NCBI GenBank assembly: GCA_949747905.1
Contig: CATKEF010000059.1
Coordinates: 1-38,556 of the forward strand
Source of the DNA: an uncultured Eubacteriales bacterium
GTDB taxonomy: Bacteria; Bacillota; Clostridia; Christensenellales; Borkfalkiaceae
DNA length: 38,556 bases
Direction of reading: 5' to 3'
Shown: piece by piece, positions 7,644 to 16,587 of the stretch
Layout: each line of letters begins with the position of its first letter
Position numbering within the stretch: position 1 is the stretch's first letter
Program-made: the position numbers and the translations under genes
Notes under the pieces: model-generated
The model's input: the letters and a program-made list of their open reading frames with translations, nothing else
What the model was told of the DNA's origin: nothing
The model's database searches: none

Positions 7644-8353
7644 AAGTTTTAGCGTCGGTTGCGGCTGTTGTCTGTTCTCTGGCGCTCTCCTGTCTGTACG
7701 GATACATTGTCTGGACGGATTACGGTTTATGGGTGATAGCGGTGTGTGTCGCAATGATTTTGTCTCTGCCGATATCTTCGTTTATTCACGAGCTCGGGCA
7801 TATGTTTTTCGGCGCGCTCTGTAAAATAAAAGCCGTGCCGAAGTTTAGGTGTTTCGGCTCGTCTTTTTGTCGGCTTATTCCCAAAACTTCCCGCAAGCTA
7901 AAAACAAGGGTGATTATTACGTCTTTGGGCGGTTTGTTTTTCAATATTGCCGTGGCGGCGGTATTACACTCTTTGATTTTGTTTGCGCTCGTTCCCTCGT
8001 GGCTTTCGTTTATAATACCGTCTTGCGTTTATCTTGCCGTCCTCAATATTATTCCCGCGGAATTTTATAACGGAAAAACAGATGGCGCGATATGCGTCGA
8101 ATTACTGAATAACACCGATACCGCAAAAGTTATGCTTGCCGTCATGGCGGTGCAGGCGTATGTGCTTAACGGCGTGCCGATAGAAAGGGCAGGCAGAGAA
8201 TTGTTGTTCGATTTACCTGTGATTCGGGAAGACGATATGGCTTTTATTGCCTTATGCGAGCTGAAGAGCGAATATTTCAAAGCCGCGGGCGAAAACGACA
8301 AAGCAGAGGAGTACAGAAAAAGATTCGAACAACTGAAAGAGGAGTATTGTTAA
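7640..8353 (+). CDS. M50-like membrane metallopeptidase
   Basis: A polytopic protein of 237 residues with the zinc motif HELGH at H50-H54 inside a membrane segment and a second motif NGKTDG (N144-D148-G149), which fits the NxxDG of site-2 proteases. There are about four membrane helices (3-22, 28-48, 92-114, 118-140) and a soluble C-terminal region of some 70 residues rich in Glu and Lys (RKRFEQLKEEYC at the end). Site-2 proteases cut membrane-bound substrates; SpoIVFB is a sporulation relative, but this protein is not clearly that orthologue. It closes the operon, with a strong terminator two bases past the stop. Confidence 0.8.
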   Translation: MKVLASVAAVVCSLALSCLYGYIVWTDYGLWVIAVCVAMILSLPISSFIHELGHMFFGALCKIKAVPKFRCFGSSFCRLIPKTSRKLKTRVIITSLGGLFFNIAVAAVLHSLILFALVPSWLSFIIPSCVYLAVLNIIPAEFYNGKTDGAICVELLNNTDTAKVMLAVMAVQAYVLNGVPIERAGRELLFDLPVIREDDMAFIALCELKSEYFKAAGENDKAEEYRKRFEQLKEEYC

Positions 8354-8385
8354 AAAGCGCGCAGCTCAAGCTGCGCGCTTTTTTT
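8352..8385. terminator. Bidirectional intrinsic terminator
   Basis: The hairpin AAGCGCGCAGCT (8355-8366) and AGCTGCGCGCTT (8369-8380) is flanked by an A run on the left (8352-8356) and a T run on the right (to 8385). It therefore works for the M50 gene on the plus strand and for the small zinc-ribbon gene on the minus strand. Confidence 0.9.
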
Positions 8386-8540
8386 CAGCTGATGCGGTAT
8401 AGTTTCCCGAAGCAATGCGGACAGACTCTGCCCCATATCTCCGCTTGTGTTTTGCATACGTGATTTCCGCAGCTTCCGCACTCGAAAAAGTTATCGTAAA
8501 AACTAAAATTTACGGCGTTTCCGCACTTGAATTTTTCCAT
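8385..8540 (-). CDS. Small zinc-ribbon protein, 51 residues
   Basis: The minus strand from ATG (8540) to TGA (8385) reads 51 codons with six Cys: C6, C21 and C24 (ECGSC), C29, C40 and C43 (CPHC). Two CxxC pairs 16 residues apart, each next to Gly, make a zinc ribbon or rubredoxin-like knuckle likely; the end is CPHCFGKLYRIS. I do not recognise a named family. The arrangement of the cysteines, the normal codon use and the fact that the frame ends inside a two-way terminator argue that it is a real gene. There is no clear Shine-Dalgarno site: the 30 bases before the start are nearly pure A/T. A regulator or RNA/DNA-binding role is only a guess. Confidence 0.62.
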   Translation of the reverse strand: MEKFKCGNAVNFSFYDNFFECGSCGNHVCKTQAEIWGRVCPHCFGKLYRIS

Positions 8541-8602
8541 ATTTTTACTATGTGAAAAATTAAAATTTTAATGCGCGAAATTATAATTTTTTCTTTAAAT
8601 TC

Positions 8603-8631
8603 TTGCGTTATTTATTATAATATGGTATAAT
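8603..8631 (+). promoter_or_regulatory. Promoter of gyrB
   Basis: TTGCGT (8603-8608), 17 bases, TATAAT (8626-8631), with an extended -10 TGG directly before it (8623-8625). The gyrB start is 37 bases past the -10 box, with AGAGG as ribosome site. The gap from 8541 to 8668 holds only this promoter and A/T-rich sequence. Confidence 0.8.
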
Positions 8632-8668
8632 AAATAAAAATGAAAAATTTTTTCAAAGAGGTCTTGAA

Positions 8669-10594
8669 ATGGCTGAAATATCAAACAACAATTACGACGC
8701 GAATTCCCTGCGCGCGCTGAAAGGTCTCGAGCCGGTCCGCGAACATCCGGGTATGTATATCGGACCTACGGATGAGAAGGGGTTGCATTGTCTTGTGAGG
8801 GAAGTTATAGACAATTCCATAGACGAAGCGCTTGCAGGATACTGCGATACCATAAACGTAATTATAACCGCGGACGGCTCCTGCTCCGTTAAAGACAACG
8901 GAAGGGGAATCCCCACGGGTATAAACAAAGAGGAGGGTATAAGCGGAGTGGAACTCGCGCTTACCAACCTCAACGCGGGCGGAAAATTCGGCGGCGGAAA
9001 CAAAGCCGGCGGTTATAAAATTTCTTCCGGTCTGCACGGCGTAGGAGTGTCCTGCGTCAACGCGCTTTCTGATACGCTTATTGCGGAGGTCTGCCAGAAC
9101 GGTCATGTTTTTCGTCAGGTTTATCACTGCGGAATTCCCGAAGAGCCTTTAAAAATCGTGGGCGATACGGAAGCCACCGGTACCACGATAACGTTTCATC
9201 CCGACGCGACAATACTCGAAACCGTGGATTTCAACTACGAGACGTTAAAAACGCTTTTGCGCGAGCTTTCCTATCTCAACAAGGGACTTACGCTCACTCT
9301 TTCCGATTACCGCGGAGAAAAAGAACGTCACGACAGTTTCTGTTACGAGGGTGGTGTTGTCCATTTTATAGAGGATATAAATAAGGGTAAAAACGTACTT
9401 TTCGAAAAACCCGTTTATTTCGAAGATTCCGAGGGAGACGACAGATTCCTCGAAATAGCCATTCAGTACAACGACAGCTATTCTGAACAGATTTTTCCTT
9501 TCTCCAATAATATCCGACAGCCTGACGGCGGAACGCATCTGGACGGTTTCAAAGCTGCGCTTACCAAAGTTATCAACGACGCGGGCAGAAAGCTGAACGT
9601 TTTGAAGGAAAACGAAAAACTTTCGGGCGAGGACGTGCGCGAGGGAATCACTGCGGTTGTCTCCGTAAAAATCGCGGACGCTCAGTATGAAAGTCAGACA
9701 AAGTCAAAACTCTGTTCCACGTATGTCAGAGGCTTTGTTCAGAAATCCGTAACCGAAAACTTCGGGACATATCTCGAGGAACATCCCGCTGAGACAAAAG
9801 AGCTGATTATGCGCTGCGTTACTGCTCAGAGGGCGAGGGAAGCGGCAAGGCTTGCAAGAGAGGAAACTCACCGCAAAGGCGTGCTCGAAAGCACGAAACT
9901 TCCCGGAAAACTCGCCGATTGTTCGGATAAGCGCTCCGAGCTTTGCGAAATTTATATAGTCGAGGGCGACAGCGCGGGCGGAACCGCCAAGCAAGGACGC
10001 GACAGACGTTTTCAGGCTATTCTCCCGCTACGCGGTAAAATTCTGAACGTGGAAAAAGTCAGAATCAACCGCGTTTTGGAGAATGAGGAAATTAAAGCAA
10101 TGATTACGGCTTTCGGTTGCGGAATTCAGGAGAATTTCGACGAAAGCAAACTCCGTTACGACAGAATTATAATTATGACCGACGCCGACGTCGATGGTTC
10201 GCACATAAGAATACTGCTTCTTACGTTCTTCTTCCGTTATATGCGTCCGCTTGTCGAAAATGGTCATGTATATGCCGCTCAGCCGCCTTTATATAAAGTC
10301 TCGGGTAAGGGAATACAGGACACCTACCTGTACGATGACAAGGCTTTGGAAGATTTTAAGAATTCCTATGAGGGTAAATTCGAGCTTCAACGTTACAAAG
10401 GCCTCGGCGAGATGAATAAAGAACAGCTTTGGGAGACCACTATGGACCCCGCCCGCCGTACGCTTGTCAGAATAAACGTGGAGGACGCGGTGGAGGCGGA
10501 CAGACTGTTTTCGCTTCTTATGGGCGAACAGCCCGAACTCAGGCGTCAGTTCATAGAAGAAAACGCAAAACTCGTCGCTGAACTCGATATATAA
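8669..10594 (+). CDS. gyrB: DNA gyrase subunit B
   Basis: The ATPase and Toprim subunit of DNA gyrase, which introduces negative supercoils. The 641 residues match the Firmicute length. The GHKL ATPase has EVIDNSIDEALAG (ATP/Mg site), DNGRGIP and GLHGVGVSCVNALS. The Toprim domain carries EGDSAGG and DADVDGSHIRILLL. EGDSAGGTAKQGRDRRFQAI and LRGKILNVEK favour GyrB over ParE. gyrA follows 134 bases on, with no terminator between, so the two are probably one transcript. Confidence 0.96.
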   Translation: MAEISNNNYDANSLRALKGLEPVREHPGMYIGPTDEKGLHCLVREVIDNSIDEALAGYCDTINVIITADGSCSVKDNGRGIPTGINKEEGISGVELALTNLNAGGKFGGGNKAGGYKISSGLHGVGVSCVNALSDTLIAEVCQNGHVFRQVYHCGIPEEPLKIVGDTEATGTTITFHPDATILETVDFNYETLKTLLRELSYLNKGLTLTLSDYRGEKERHDSFCYEGGVVHFIEDINKGKNVLFEKPVYFEDSEGDDRFLEIAIQYNDSYSEQIFPFSNNIRQPDGGTHLDGFKAALTKVINDAGRKLNVLKENEKLSGEDVREGITAVVSVKIADAQYESQTKSKLCSTYVRGFVQKSVTENFGTYLEEHPAETKELIMRCVTAQRAREAARLAREETHRKGVLESTKLPGKLADCSDKRSELCEIYIVEGDSAGGTAKQGRDRRFQAILPLRGKILNVEKVRINRVLENEEIKAMITAFGCGIQENFDESKLRYDRIIIMTDADVDGSHIRILLLTFFFRYMRPLVENGHVYAAQPPLYKVSGKGIQDTYLYDDKALEDFKNSYEGKFELQRYKGLGEMNKEQLWETTMDPARRTLVRINVEDAVEADRLFSLLMGEQPELRRQFIEENAKLVAELDI

Positions 10595-10679
10595 AGGGTT
10601 AGCGGAAAAAATAATCTAACTATTATTTGCGGGGCTTCTTCCGACTTGGGCAAATTTTGCGATTGTCGTATGTTTTACC

Positions 10680-10693
10680 GTAAATTAATTTAC
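10680..10693. promoter_or_regulatory. Perfect 14-bp palindrome between gyrB and gyrA
   Basis: GTAAATTAATTTAC is a perfect inverted repeat 35 bases before the gyrA start. It could be a binding site for a dimeric regulator. Nothing in the window identifies one, and chance in an A/T-rich gap is possible. Confidence 0.3.
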
Positions 10694-10728
10694 AGTCATT
10701 AAAATCAAAAATTCAAGGAAAAAGTAAT

Positions 10729-13281
10729 ATGGCTAAAAAAGAAACAAGCGCCGAACTTACCGAAGAGTTTAAAAGAACTCTCGAAATGACTAAAATGCTC
10801 GACAGAGAGGTCGACGAGGAACTTAAAAAATCTTTTATAGCTTACGCTATGGCAGTAAACGTTTCCCGTGCCATACCGGACGTAAGAGACGGTCTTAAAC
10901 CCGTTCACCGCAGAATTCTTTATTCTATGCACGAACTCGGACTGACTTACGACAAGGCGTTCAGAAAGTGCGCTCGTATTGTCGGTGACTGTCTCGGTAA
11001 ATATCACCCGCACGGCGACAGCTCCGTGTACGACGCGCTCGTAAGGCTTGCGCAGGACTTCTCGATAAATTTCCCGCTCGTGGAAGGTCACGGTAACTTC
11101 GGTTCGGTTGACGGCGACCCCGCGGCGGCGATGAGATATACTGAGGCGAGAATGTCCAAACTCGCTTCCGAGATGTTGCGCGACCTTGACAAGGAGACTG
11201 TTGATTTCTATCCCACGTTCGACGATACGGGAATGCAGCCCTCGGTATTGCCTTCGCGCTTCCCCAATATGCTTGTAAACGGTTCTGACGGCATTGCGGT
11301 CGGCATGGCGACTAATATACCGCCGCACAATCTCTCCGAGGTTATAGACGGCGTTATAGCGCTTATCGATAATCCCGAAATAGACGTGGACGGTCTCATG
11401 GAGTATATAGTTGCTCCCGATTTTCCTACGGGCGCCCTTATTATGGGCAGAAGCGGCATAAAAAAGGCTTACCGTACGGGAAGAGGTAGCATAATAATTC
11501 GTTCCCGCTGCGAAATAGAGGAATATCAGAGCGGAAATCAGACAAGAACGCGCATTATCGTTACGGAAATTCCCTATCAGGTCAACAAGGCAAAGCTGAT
11601 AGAAAATATCGCCGACCTTGTAAAGAACAAGAAAATAGAAGGAATATCCGATATACGCGAAGAGAGCGACCGCGACGGTATGAGAATAGTCGTGGAGGTG
11701 AAGAAAGACGCCAATGCTCAGGTTGTTCTGAATCTTCTCTACAAGCATACCAATCTTCAGGTATCCGACGGTATCATAATGCTTGCGTTGGTTGACGGCA
11801 CGCCCCGCGTGCTTAACCTGAAAGAGTGTCTCTATTATTATCTGGAACATCAGAAAGAGGTTATCGTTCGCCGCACGCGTTTCGATTTGAATAAGACGGA
11901 AGAACGCGCCCATATACTGCGCGGACTCGTAATAGCTCAGGCGAGCATTAACGAGGTTGTAGAGGTCTGTAAGAACGCCAAGGATAAGACGGACTGCGTA
12001 CAGCAGCTAACCGCGAATTTCGAGCTTGACGAAAGACAGGCTACGGCGGTTGCGGAACTCAGACTTTTCAGAATTTCTCACCTCGAAGTCGATAAACTTA
12101 CCGACGAGCTATCGTCGCTGGAAGCGGCGATAGTCGATTTCAAAGACATCCTTGCAAACGAAAGCAGAGTACTCGGAATAATCAAAAACGATTTACTGGA
12201 AATAAAACGCAAATATCCCTCCGAAAGAAGAACGGAAATAGCGATAGATTACAGCGGGGATATCCTCGACGCAGACCTTATCCCCGTGGAGCAGGTTGTC
12301 GTTTCCATGACGCATACAGGATACGTAAAACGTCTCCCCGTGACGGAATACAGGGCGCAGCACCGCGGCGGTATGGGTATAACGGCTCACCGTCCCAAGG
12401 ATGAAGATTTCGTGGAGCGCATGTTCGTTTGCTCATCCCACGACGATTTGCTTCTGTTCTCCGATTTGGGCAAAGTTTACAGGATAAAAGCATTTGAAAT
12501 TCCGGAGGCGGCTCGTACCGCCCGCGGCAGAGCTATTGTGAATCTTGTTCAGATAGCTCAGGATGAAAAAATCACAACAATCATACCCGTGACGGGAACG
12601 GAAGGGTATATCGCTTTTGCAACCCGTATGGGACAAATCAAAAAAACCAAACTGGAAGAGTTCAGCCGTATCAACCGCAACGGTAAGATAGCCATAAAGC
12701 TGAACGAGGGCGACGGACTCATTTCAGTCCAGTTCACGACCGGCGAAAACGAACTTATGCTCGCGTCGCGCAGCGGTAAATGTATCCGCTTCAACGAGAG
12801 CAATGTGCGCGCTATGGGCAGAGATACCGCGGGCGTCAAGGCAATGAAACTCGGAGATGACGACGTACTTGTTGACCTTTTGGTTGTAGATGAAAGTAAG
12901 GATGTTCTCACTGTTACCGCAAACGGTTTCGGAAAGCGCAGCGACCTTGACGATTACAGAATTACAGGTAGAGCAGGCAAGGGTATCAAAGCAGGTACTT
13001 TCAACGAAGTTACGGGCGCGCTCGTCAATCTTAAACAAGTCAACGCCGAAGAGGACGATATAATGCTTATATCCGACGGCGGAACAATTATCAGAATGCA
13101 TTGTTCGTCCATTTCCCGCATAGGAAGAGCCGCTCGCGGCGTAAGGCTTATGAGACTTAAAGACGGAGTTGTTGCAACCGTAGCAGTTACTGAACGCGAC
13201 GACGAAGCTGAGACTGCGGCCCCCGAGGAGGCGACGCCGGAAGATACCGAAGTAACCCTGGAAGAAACAACCGAAGAATAA
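10729..13281 (+). CDS. gyrA: DNA gyrase subunit A
   Basis: The breakage-reunion subunit of gyrase, 850 residues. The catalytic Tyr is Y137 in [12 protein letters not shown]. The quinolone-resistance region reads [10 protein letters not shown] (93-102), with Ser and Asp at the two positions (98, 102) where resistance changes occur, so the sequence looks drug-sensitive there. The C-terminal beta-pinwheel starts near 490. Its GyrA box reads QHRGGMG (about 544-550) rather than QRRGGKG. A 30-residue acidic tail rich in Glu and Thr ends the protein, as in several gyrases where the tail tunes activity. The start uses AAGGAAA ten bases upstream. Confidence 0.95.
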   Translation: MAKKETSAELTEEFKRTLEMTKMLDREVDEELKKSFIAYAMAVNVSRAIPDVRDGLKPVHRRILYSMHELGLTYDKAFRKCARIVGDCLGKYHPHGDSSVYDALVRLAQDFSINFPLVEGHGNFGSVDGDPAAAMRYTEARMSKLASEMLRDLDKETVDFYPTFDDTGMQPSVLPSRFPNMLVNGSDGIAVGMATNIPPHNLSEVIDGVIALIDNPEIDVDGLMEYIVAPDFPTGALIMGRSGIKKAYRTGRGSIIIRSRCEIEEYQSGNQTRTRIIVTEIPYQVNKAKLIENIADLVKNKKIEGISDIREESDRDGMRIVVEVKKDANAQVVLNLLYKHTNLQVSDGIIMLALVDGTPRVLNLKECLYYYLEHQKEVIVRRTRFDLNKTEERAHILRGLVIAQASINEVVEVCKNAKDKTDCVQQLTANFELDERQATAVAELRLFRISHLEVDKLTDELSSLEAAIVDFKDILANESRVLGIIKNDLLEIKRKYPSERRTEIAIDYSGDILDADLIPVEQVVVSMTHTGYVKRLPVTEYRAQHRGGMGITAHRPKDEDFVERMFVCSSHDDLLLFSDLGKVYRIKAFEIPEAARTARGRAIVNLVQIAQDEKITTIIPVTGTEGYIAFATRMGQIKKTKLEEFSRINRNGKIAIKLNEGDGLISVQFTTGENELMLASRSGKCIRFNESNVRAMGRDTAGVKAMKLGDDDVLVDLLVVDESKDVLTVTANGFGKRSDLDDYRITGRAGKGIKAGTFNEVTGALVNLKQVNAEEDDIMLISDGGTIIRMHCSSISRIGRAARGVRLMRLKDGVVATVAVTERDDEAETAAPEEATPEDTEVTLEETTEE

Positions 13282-13287
13282 TAAAAA

Positions 13288-13316
13288 CCCCCGCGCATCC
13301 GCGCGGGGGTGTTTAA
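13288..13316 (+). terminator. Intrinsic terminator of the gyr operon
   Basis: CCCCCGCGC (13288-13296), loop ATCC, GCGCGGGGG (13301-13309), then TGTTTAAG. The stem is very strong and the T tract short. It lies seven bases past the gyrA stop. Confidence 0.75.
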
Positions 13317-13319
13317 GTT

Positions 13320-13740
13320 ACCGTTGTCGTCCCGAGCAATCGTTATTATCTTTCGCGTTGCCATATGCCCGAAATGTTACTGTTCCGATTTTCTTTTGTC
13401 ATCCCGGAGTACTATTGTATTCCCAAGGTTTAGTCATCCGAGGTTCTTTGTCGTCGAAAGTTTTTTGTATCCCAAGGCTTTTTGTCCTTCCGAGCATTCC
13501 GAGCAATGCGAGGAACCCTTCGGCAAGTCTCAGGGTGACAGTTAAATCGCGCTATTGTCATCCTGAACGTTTTAGTTATCCCGAGCTAAGCGAGGGACCT
13601 GATGTTTCGCTTCGCTCAACATGACATACTTGTTATTTTCGTCATAATGTCATTCTGAGCATAGCGAAGAAGCTGCCGCTTCGGCAAGACTCATGGCGTC
13701 CCTGTTCGTCATTCTGAGCGTAGCGAAGAATCATTACCGA
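13320..13740. repeat. Cluster of degenerate palindromic interspersed repeats
   Basis: This gene-free stretch holds at least seven copies or fragments of one element with a head like TGTCATCCCGAGC or TGTCATTCTGAGC and a tail like CTCAGGGTGACA. Heads can be read near 13325, 13397, 13432, 13484, 13555, 13575, 13648 and 13708. Three units keep both arms: about 13483-13541, 13575-13628 and 13648-13700. The others are heads only. The cores contain (C/T)GAGCGTAGCGAAGAATC-like sequence. The two arms are inverted, so each full unit could fold as a hairpin. Short open frames across it are composed of these repeats and are not genes. Confidence 0.8.
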
Positions 13741-13750
13741 TATTAAATTA

Positions 13751-13787
13751 TAAAAGCGGCGGGGCAATTCTGCTCCCGCCGCTTTTA
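13751..13787. terminator. Bidirectional terminator between gyrA and the P-type ATPase
   Basis: TAAAAGCGGCGGG (13751-13763) pairs with CCCGCCGCTTTTA (13775-13787) around an eleven-base loop. It ends 12 bases from the stop of the ATPase on the minus strand and faces the gyr side as well. The T tracts are interrupted by A, so strength is moderate. Confidence 0.7.
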
Positions 13788-13798
13788 TAAAATCAAAA

Positions 13799-16444
13799 TT
13801 ATCGTTTACGTTTGGTGGACGGCATTATAATGTGCGTAAGCTCCAGAAGCCAGGTCGATACGGGGAACGCCGCTTCTATTACAACCACTATTGTCAGTAT
13901 TTTCGCATAGTCCCAGGACAGCTCGTTCCAATGTTCGTATAAAAGGTTTTCGGTTATAAACGGGACGGAATATGCCGTAACGCATAGTCCGAACACGGCT
14001 GCCGTAAGCACGGCGCGATATACGTTGAAAGGCTGGCAGACTCTGAATACCATAACAAACCCGGAGAACGTCATTGCAATCATGCACATCGCCCGATAAT
14101 GTTCGGTAAATTCAGCAGGGTTGAAAACCTGCGTCAGGTACATGGACATTACGCAGATAATCATCAGTAATGCGCCCGAGACGGCGCCGCTCATAACGTG
14201 CGAGATAAACTTTCCGTGTACACGGTCGTTGTTCGGTTGAAGCGAGAGGAAGAACGAAGGACCTCCGATAATCGCCGTTTCGAGCAGCAACATATTCTGC
14301 GGCATAAACAGGTACGGCGTCTGCATACATATGCAGATTGTTGCGAGAAGAGCTGTAAACAGCGTCTTCATAAGGAACAGCGACGACGAGTTTTTGATGT
14401 TGTTTATAACTCGTCTGCCTTCCGCCACAACTTTGGGCATAGAATTGAAGTTGTTGTCCATCAGTACAAGGTGGCTGACGTTTCTCGCGGCTTCGCTTCC
14501 AGACGCCACGGAAATGGCGCAGTCGGCTTCTTTAAGCGCGAGTATATCGTTTACGCCGTCGCCCGTCATCGCTACGGTGTTGCCTACCGACTTAATAGAG
14601 CGTACAAGCACGGCTTTCTGTTCGGGAGAAACTCTTCCGAATACCGTATACTTGTTTGCGACGTTTTCCACTTCCTTGTCGTTCAGACCTTCCAAAGAAA
14701 TAAATCTGTCCGCATTCTCGATTCCCGCGCGCTTCGCTACCTCCGAAACTGTGACGGGGTTGTCGCCCGAAATTACTTTTACGTTTACGTCGTTTTCTCT
14801 GAACCACTTTATAGTGTCGACTGCGTCCTCGCGCACGTTATCGGCAATGGATATAATTGCGACGGGCTTTAAAAGTGAGGGAACCTTTTCGGAAACTATC
14901 GCGGAAGAGGAATGCGCCAATACCAGAACGCGCAGACCCATCTGGGCGTATTGTTTTACTATTCTTTCCACTTTCGCGGGATAAGGTTTTAAAACGAATT
15001 CGGGCGCGCCCATAACGAATGTGCCCGCGTCGTCAAACGTTACCGCGGAAAGTTTTCTCTTAGATGAGAAAGGAAGAGTAGAGACGGGGCTGAGTTTGTC
15101 GCTGAAACCGAAATGATTATAAAGCGCTATGGAAGTCTGATTGTTGTTGCCGTCAAGTGCGGCAAGCATACTACCCATTATATCGTTGAGGGAGTAATCC
15201 CCGACGGTGTTCAGTATTACCGTGTCGTTCACTTTCATTCTGCCGTCGGTAATTGTTCCCGTTTTGTCCAGACAAAGAACGTTTACGCGCGCAAGCATTT
15301 CAAGTGAATACATATCCTGAACAAGCGTCTGACTTTTTGCAAGTCGCATAATTCCTACCGCGAGCGCAATACTCGTCAGAAGCAACATTCCCGACGGAAT
15401 CATTCCTATTACGACGGCGCACGTTCTCTGAATTGCATAGTTTATATCCTGCGAGAACAGCCAGGGCTCTATACCCTGATAGAGTTTATCCGAGGTATCG
15501 ATGTTGTGAAGTGTGATAAAGAAAGTGCCTATCGCAATGGGTATTATCAAAACGGAGATGCACTTTATTATGAGCTTGGTGGAATTCATAAGCTCGGAAT
15601 TGGGACGCTTGTATTTTTTTGCTTTGGAAGTCAGTTTTTCGAGATAAGTTTCTTTACCGACTTTCTCCACTCTGAATTTTCCGTTTCCGCTGGAAATAAA
15701 ACTGCCAGCGTAAAGCATATCACCGACCGATTTTTTAATGGCTACCGATTCGCCCGTTAAAAGGCTTTCGTTTACTTCCACAGTGCCTTCCGCGAGTATA
15801 CAGTCTGCGGGAACCTGATTTCCGAGTTCGAGAACGAGTACGTCGTCCAAAACGATTTCGTTTACCGGAATTTCAACCGTTTCCCCGTCGCGTATGACTT
15901 TTACGTTGTTACTCGCGAGAATACTCAGTTTGTCTACCGCGAGTTTCGAACGTATCTCCTGAATAATGCCTATTACGATATTCGCGGTGGTAATAACTAT
16001 TACGAGATAACTCGAAAACTGTTTTGTGTTCGCCATTATAAGCGCAATAAACGCAAGTAAACACAAGAGGTTGAAAAACGTACAGATATTTCCTATTATG
16101 ATGCTTGTATAAGAACGCGAATACTGCTTGTTCGTCGTATTGAAAAGGAATTGTTTAAACCGCGTTTCCACCTGCGAAGAGGTGAGACCTCTGTTCAGTT
16201 TCGGCGAAAACCTCTCAACTTTGGTGTTGAGTTCCTTTTGAGGATGTTTTTTGAAATATTTGAACAGTTTTTGTTTGTCGAAGTCCTCGCCGACGGCGTT
16301 TTCGGTCGGTTTTTGGTTTTCTTCGTCGCCAGGGAACAGCGCAATCTGTACCGCTTCTTCCGCGGCGGCTTCCTCTTTCAAAGGTTCTTCCGGCGCGGGG
16401 GACGGGGTATTTTTATCGCTGTGTTTAAAAAAAATTTTACTCAT
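13799..16444 (-). CDS. Cation-translocating P-type ATPase (CtpE-like)
   Basis: A membrane ion pump of 881 residues. The phosphorylation motif is DKTGT (D393), the actuator motif TGES (230-233), and the hinge MTGDGVND near 640. About ten membrane helices are visible in the usual 2-2-6 order. The sequence of helix 4 reads GMIPSGMLLLTSIALAVGIMRLA, with IPSG where calcium and sodium pumps have PEG(L). The overall look is that of the family named cation-transporting ATPase E (CtpE), a calcium-linked pump in mycobacteria; the ion here is not certain. The N-terminal 70 residues are an acidic, Pro- and Glu-rich cytoplasmic extension. It is divergent from serS with its own promoter. Confidence 0.88.
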   Translation of the reverse strand: MSKIFFKHSDKNTPSPAPEEPLKEEAAAEEAVQIALFPGDEENQKPTENAVGEDFDKQKLFKYFKKHPQKELNTKVERFSPKLNRGLTSSQVETRFKQFLFNTTNKQYSRSYTSIIIGNICTFFNLLCLLAFIALIMANTKQFSSYLVIVITTANIVIGIIQEIRSKLAVDKLSILASNNVKVIRDGETVEIPVNEIVLDDVLVLELGNQVPADCILAEGTVEVNESLLTGESVAIKKSVGDMLYAGSFISSGNGKFRVEKVGKETYLEKLTSKAKKYKRPNSELMNSTKLIIKCISVLIIPIAIGTFFITLHNIDTSDKLYQGIEPWLFSQDINYAIQRTCAVVIGMIPSGMLLLTSIALAVGIMRLAKSQTLVQDMYSLEMLARVNVLCLDKTGTITDGRMKVNDTVILNTVGDYSLNDIMGSMLAALDGNNNQTSIALYNHFGFSDKLSPVSTLPFSSKRKLSAVTFDDAGTFVMGAPEFVLKPYPAKVERIVKQYAQMGLRVLVLAHSSSAIVSEKVPSLLKPVAIISIADNVREDAVDTIKWFRENDVNVKVISGDNPVTVSEVAKRAGIENADRFISLEGLNDKEVENVANKYTVFGRVSPEQKAVLVRSIKSVGNTVAMTGDGVNDILALKEADCAISVASGSEAARNVSHLVLMDNNFNSMPKVVAEGRRVINNIKNSSSLFLMKTLFTALLATICICMQTPYLFMPQNMLLLETAIIGGPSFFLSLQPNNDRVHGKFISHVMSGAVSGALLMIICVMSMYLTQVFNPAEFTEHYRAMCMIAMTFSGFVMVFRVCQPFNVYRAVLTAAVFGLCVTAYSVPFITENLLYEHWNELSWDYAKILTIVVVIEAAFPVSTWLLELTHIIMPSTKRKR

Positions 16445-16482
16445 AATTCCGTTCAGCCTGTCAGATAAAATATATCTATTAT

Positions 16483-16511
16483 ATTATAGCACAAAAAATC
16501 TTATTTTTCAA
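16483..16511 (-). promoter_or_regulatory. Promoter of the P-type ATPase
   Basis: On the minus strand TTGAAA (16511-16506), 17 bases, TATAAT (16488-16483). The start codon is 38 bases downstream. It is back to back with the serS promoter. Confidence 0.75.
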
Positions 16512-16530
16512 TATATTAACGACAATTTAA

Positions 16531-16559
16531 TTGCTTTTAAAAATATTTTGAAGTATAAT
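16531..16559 (+). promoter_or_regulatory. Promoter of serS
   Basis: TTGCTT (16531-16536), 17 bases, TATAAT (16554-16559). The start codon follows 28 bases later with AAGGAAAA as ribosome site. The leader is too short for a T-box riboswitch. Confidence 0.78.
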
Positions 16560-16587
16560 TTATTCAAATTATCAAGGAAAAATAACA

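Noticed and set aside
10705-11913. Open frame of 402 codons antisense to gyrA
   Set aside because: Shadow of gyrA; composition rich in His, Tyr and Arg and no ribosome site.
13309-13624. Small open frames between gyrA and the ATPase
   Set aside because: They consist of the interspersed repeats (CHPGV, SFRVTVKS-like readings) and have no start signal.
13320-13740. CRISPR array
   Set aside because: Repeat units vary in length and sequence, spacers are not of equal size and no cas gene is near.
16560-16587. T-box riboswitch before serS
   Set aside because: The leader from the TATAAT promoter to the start is under 30 bases, too short for a T-box.
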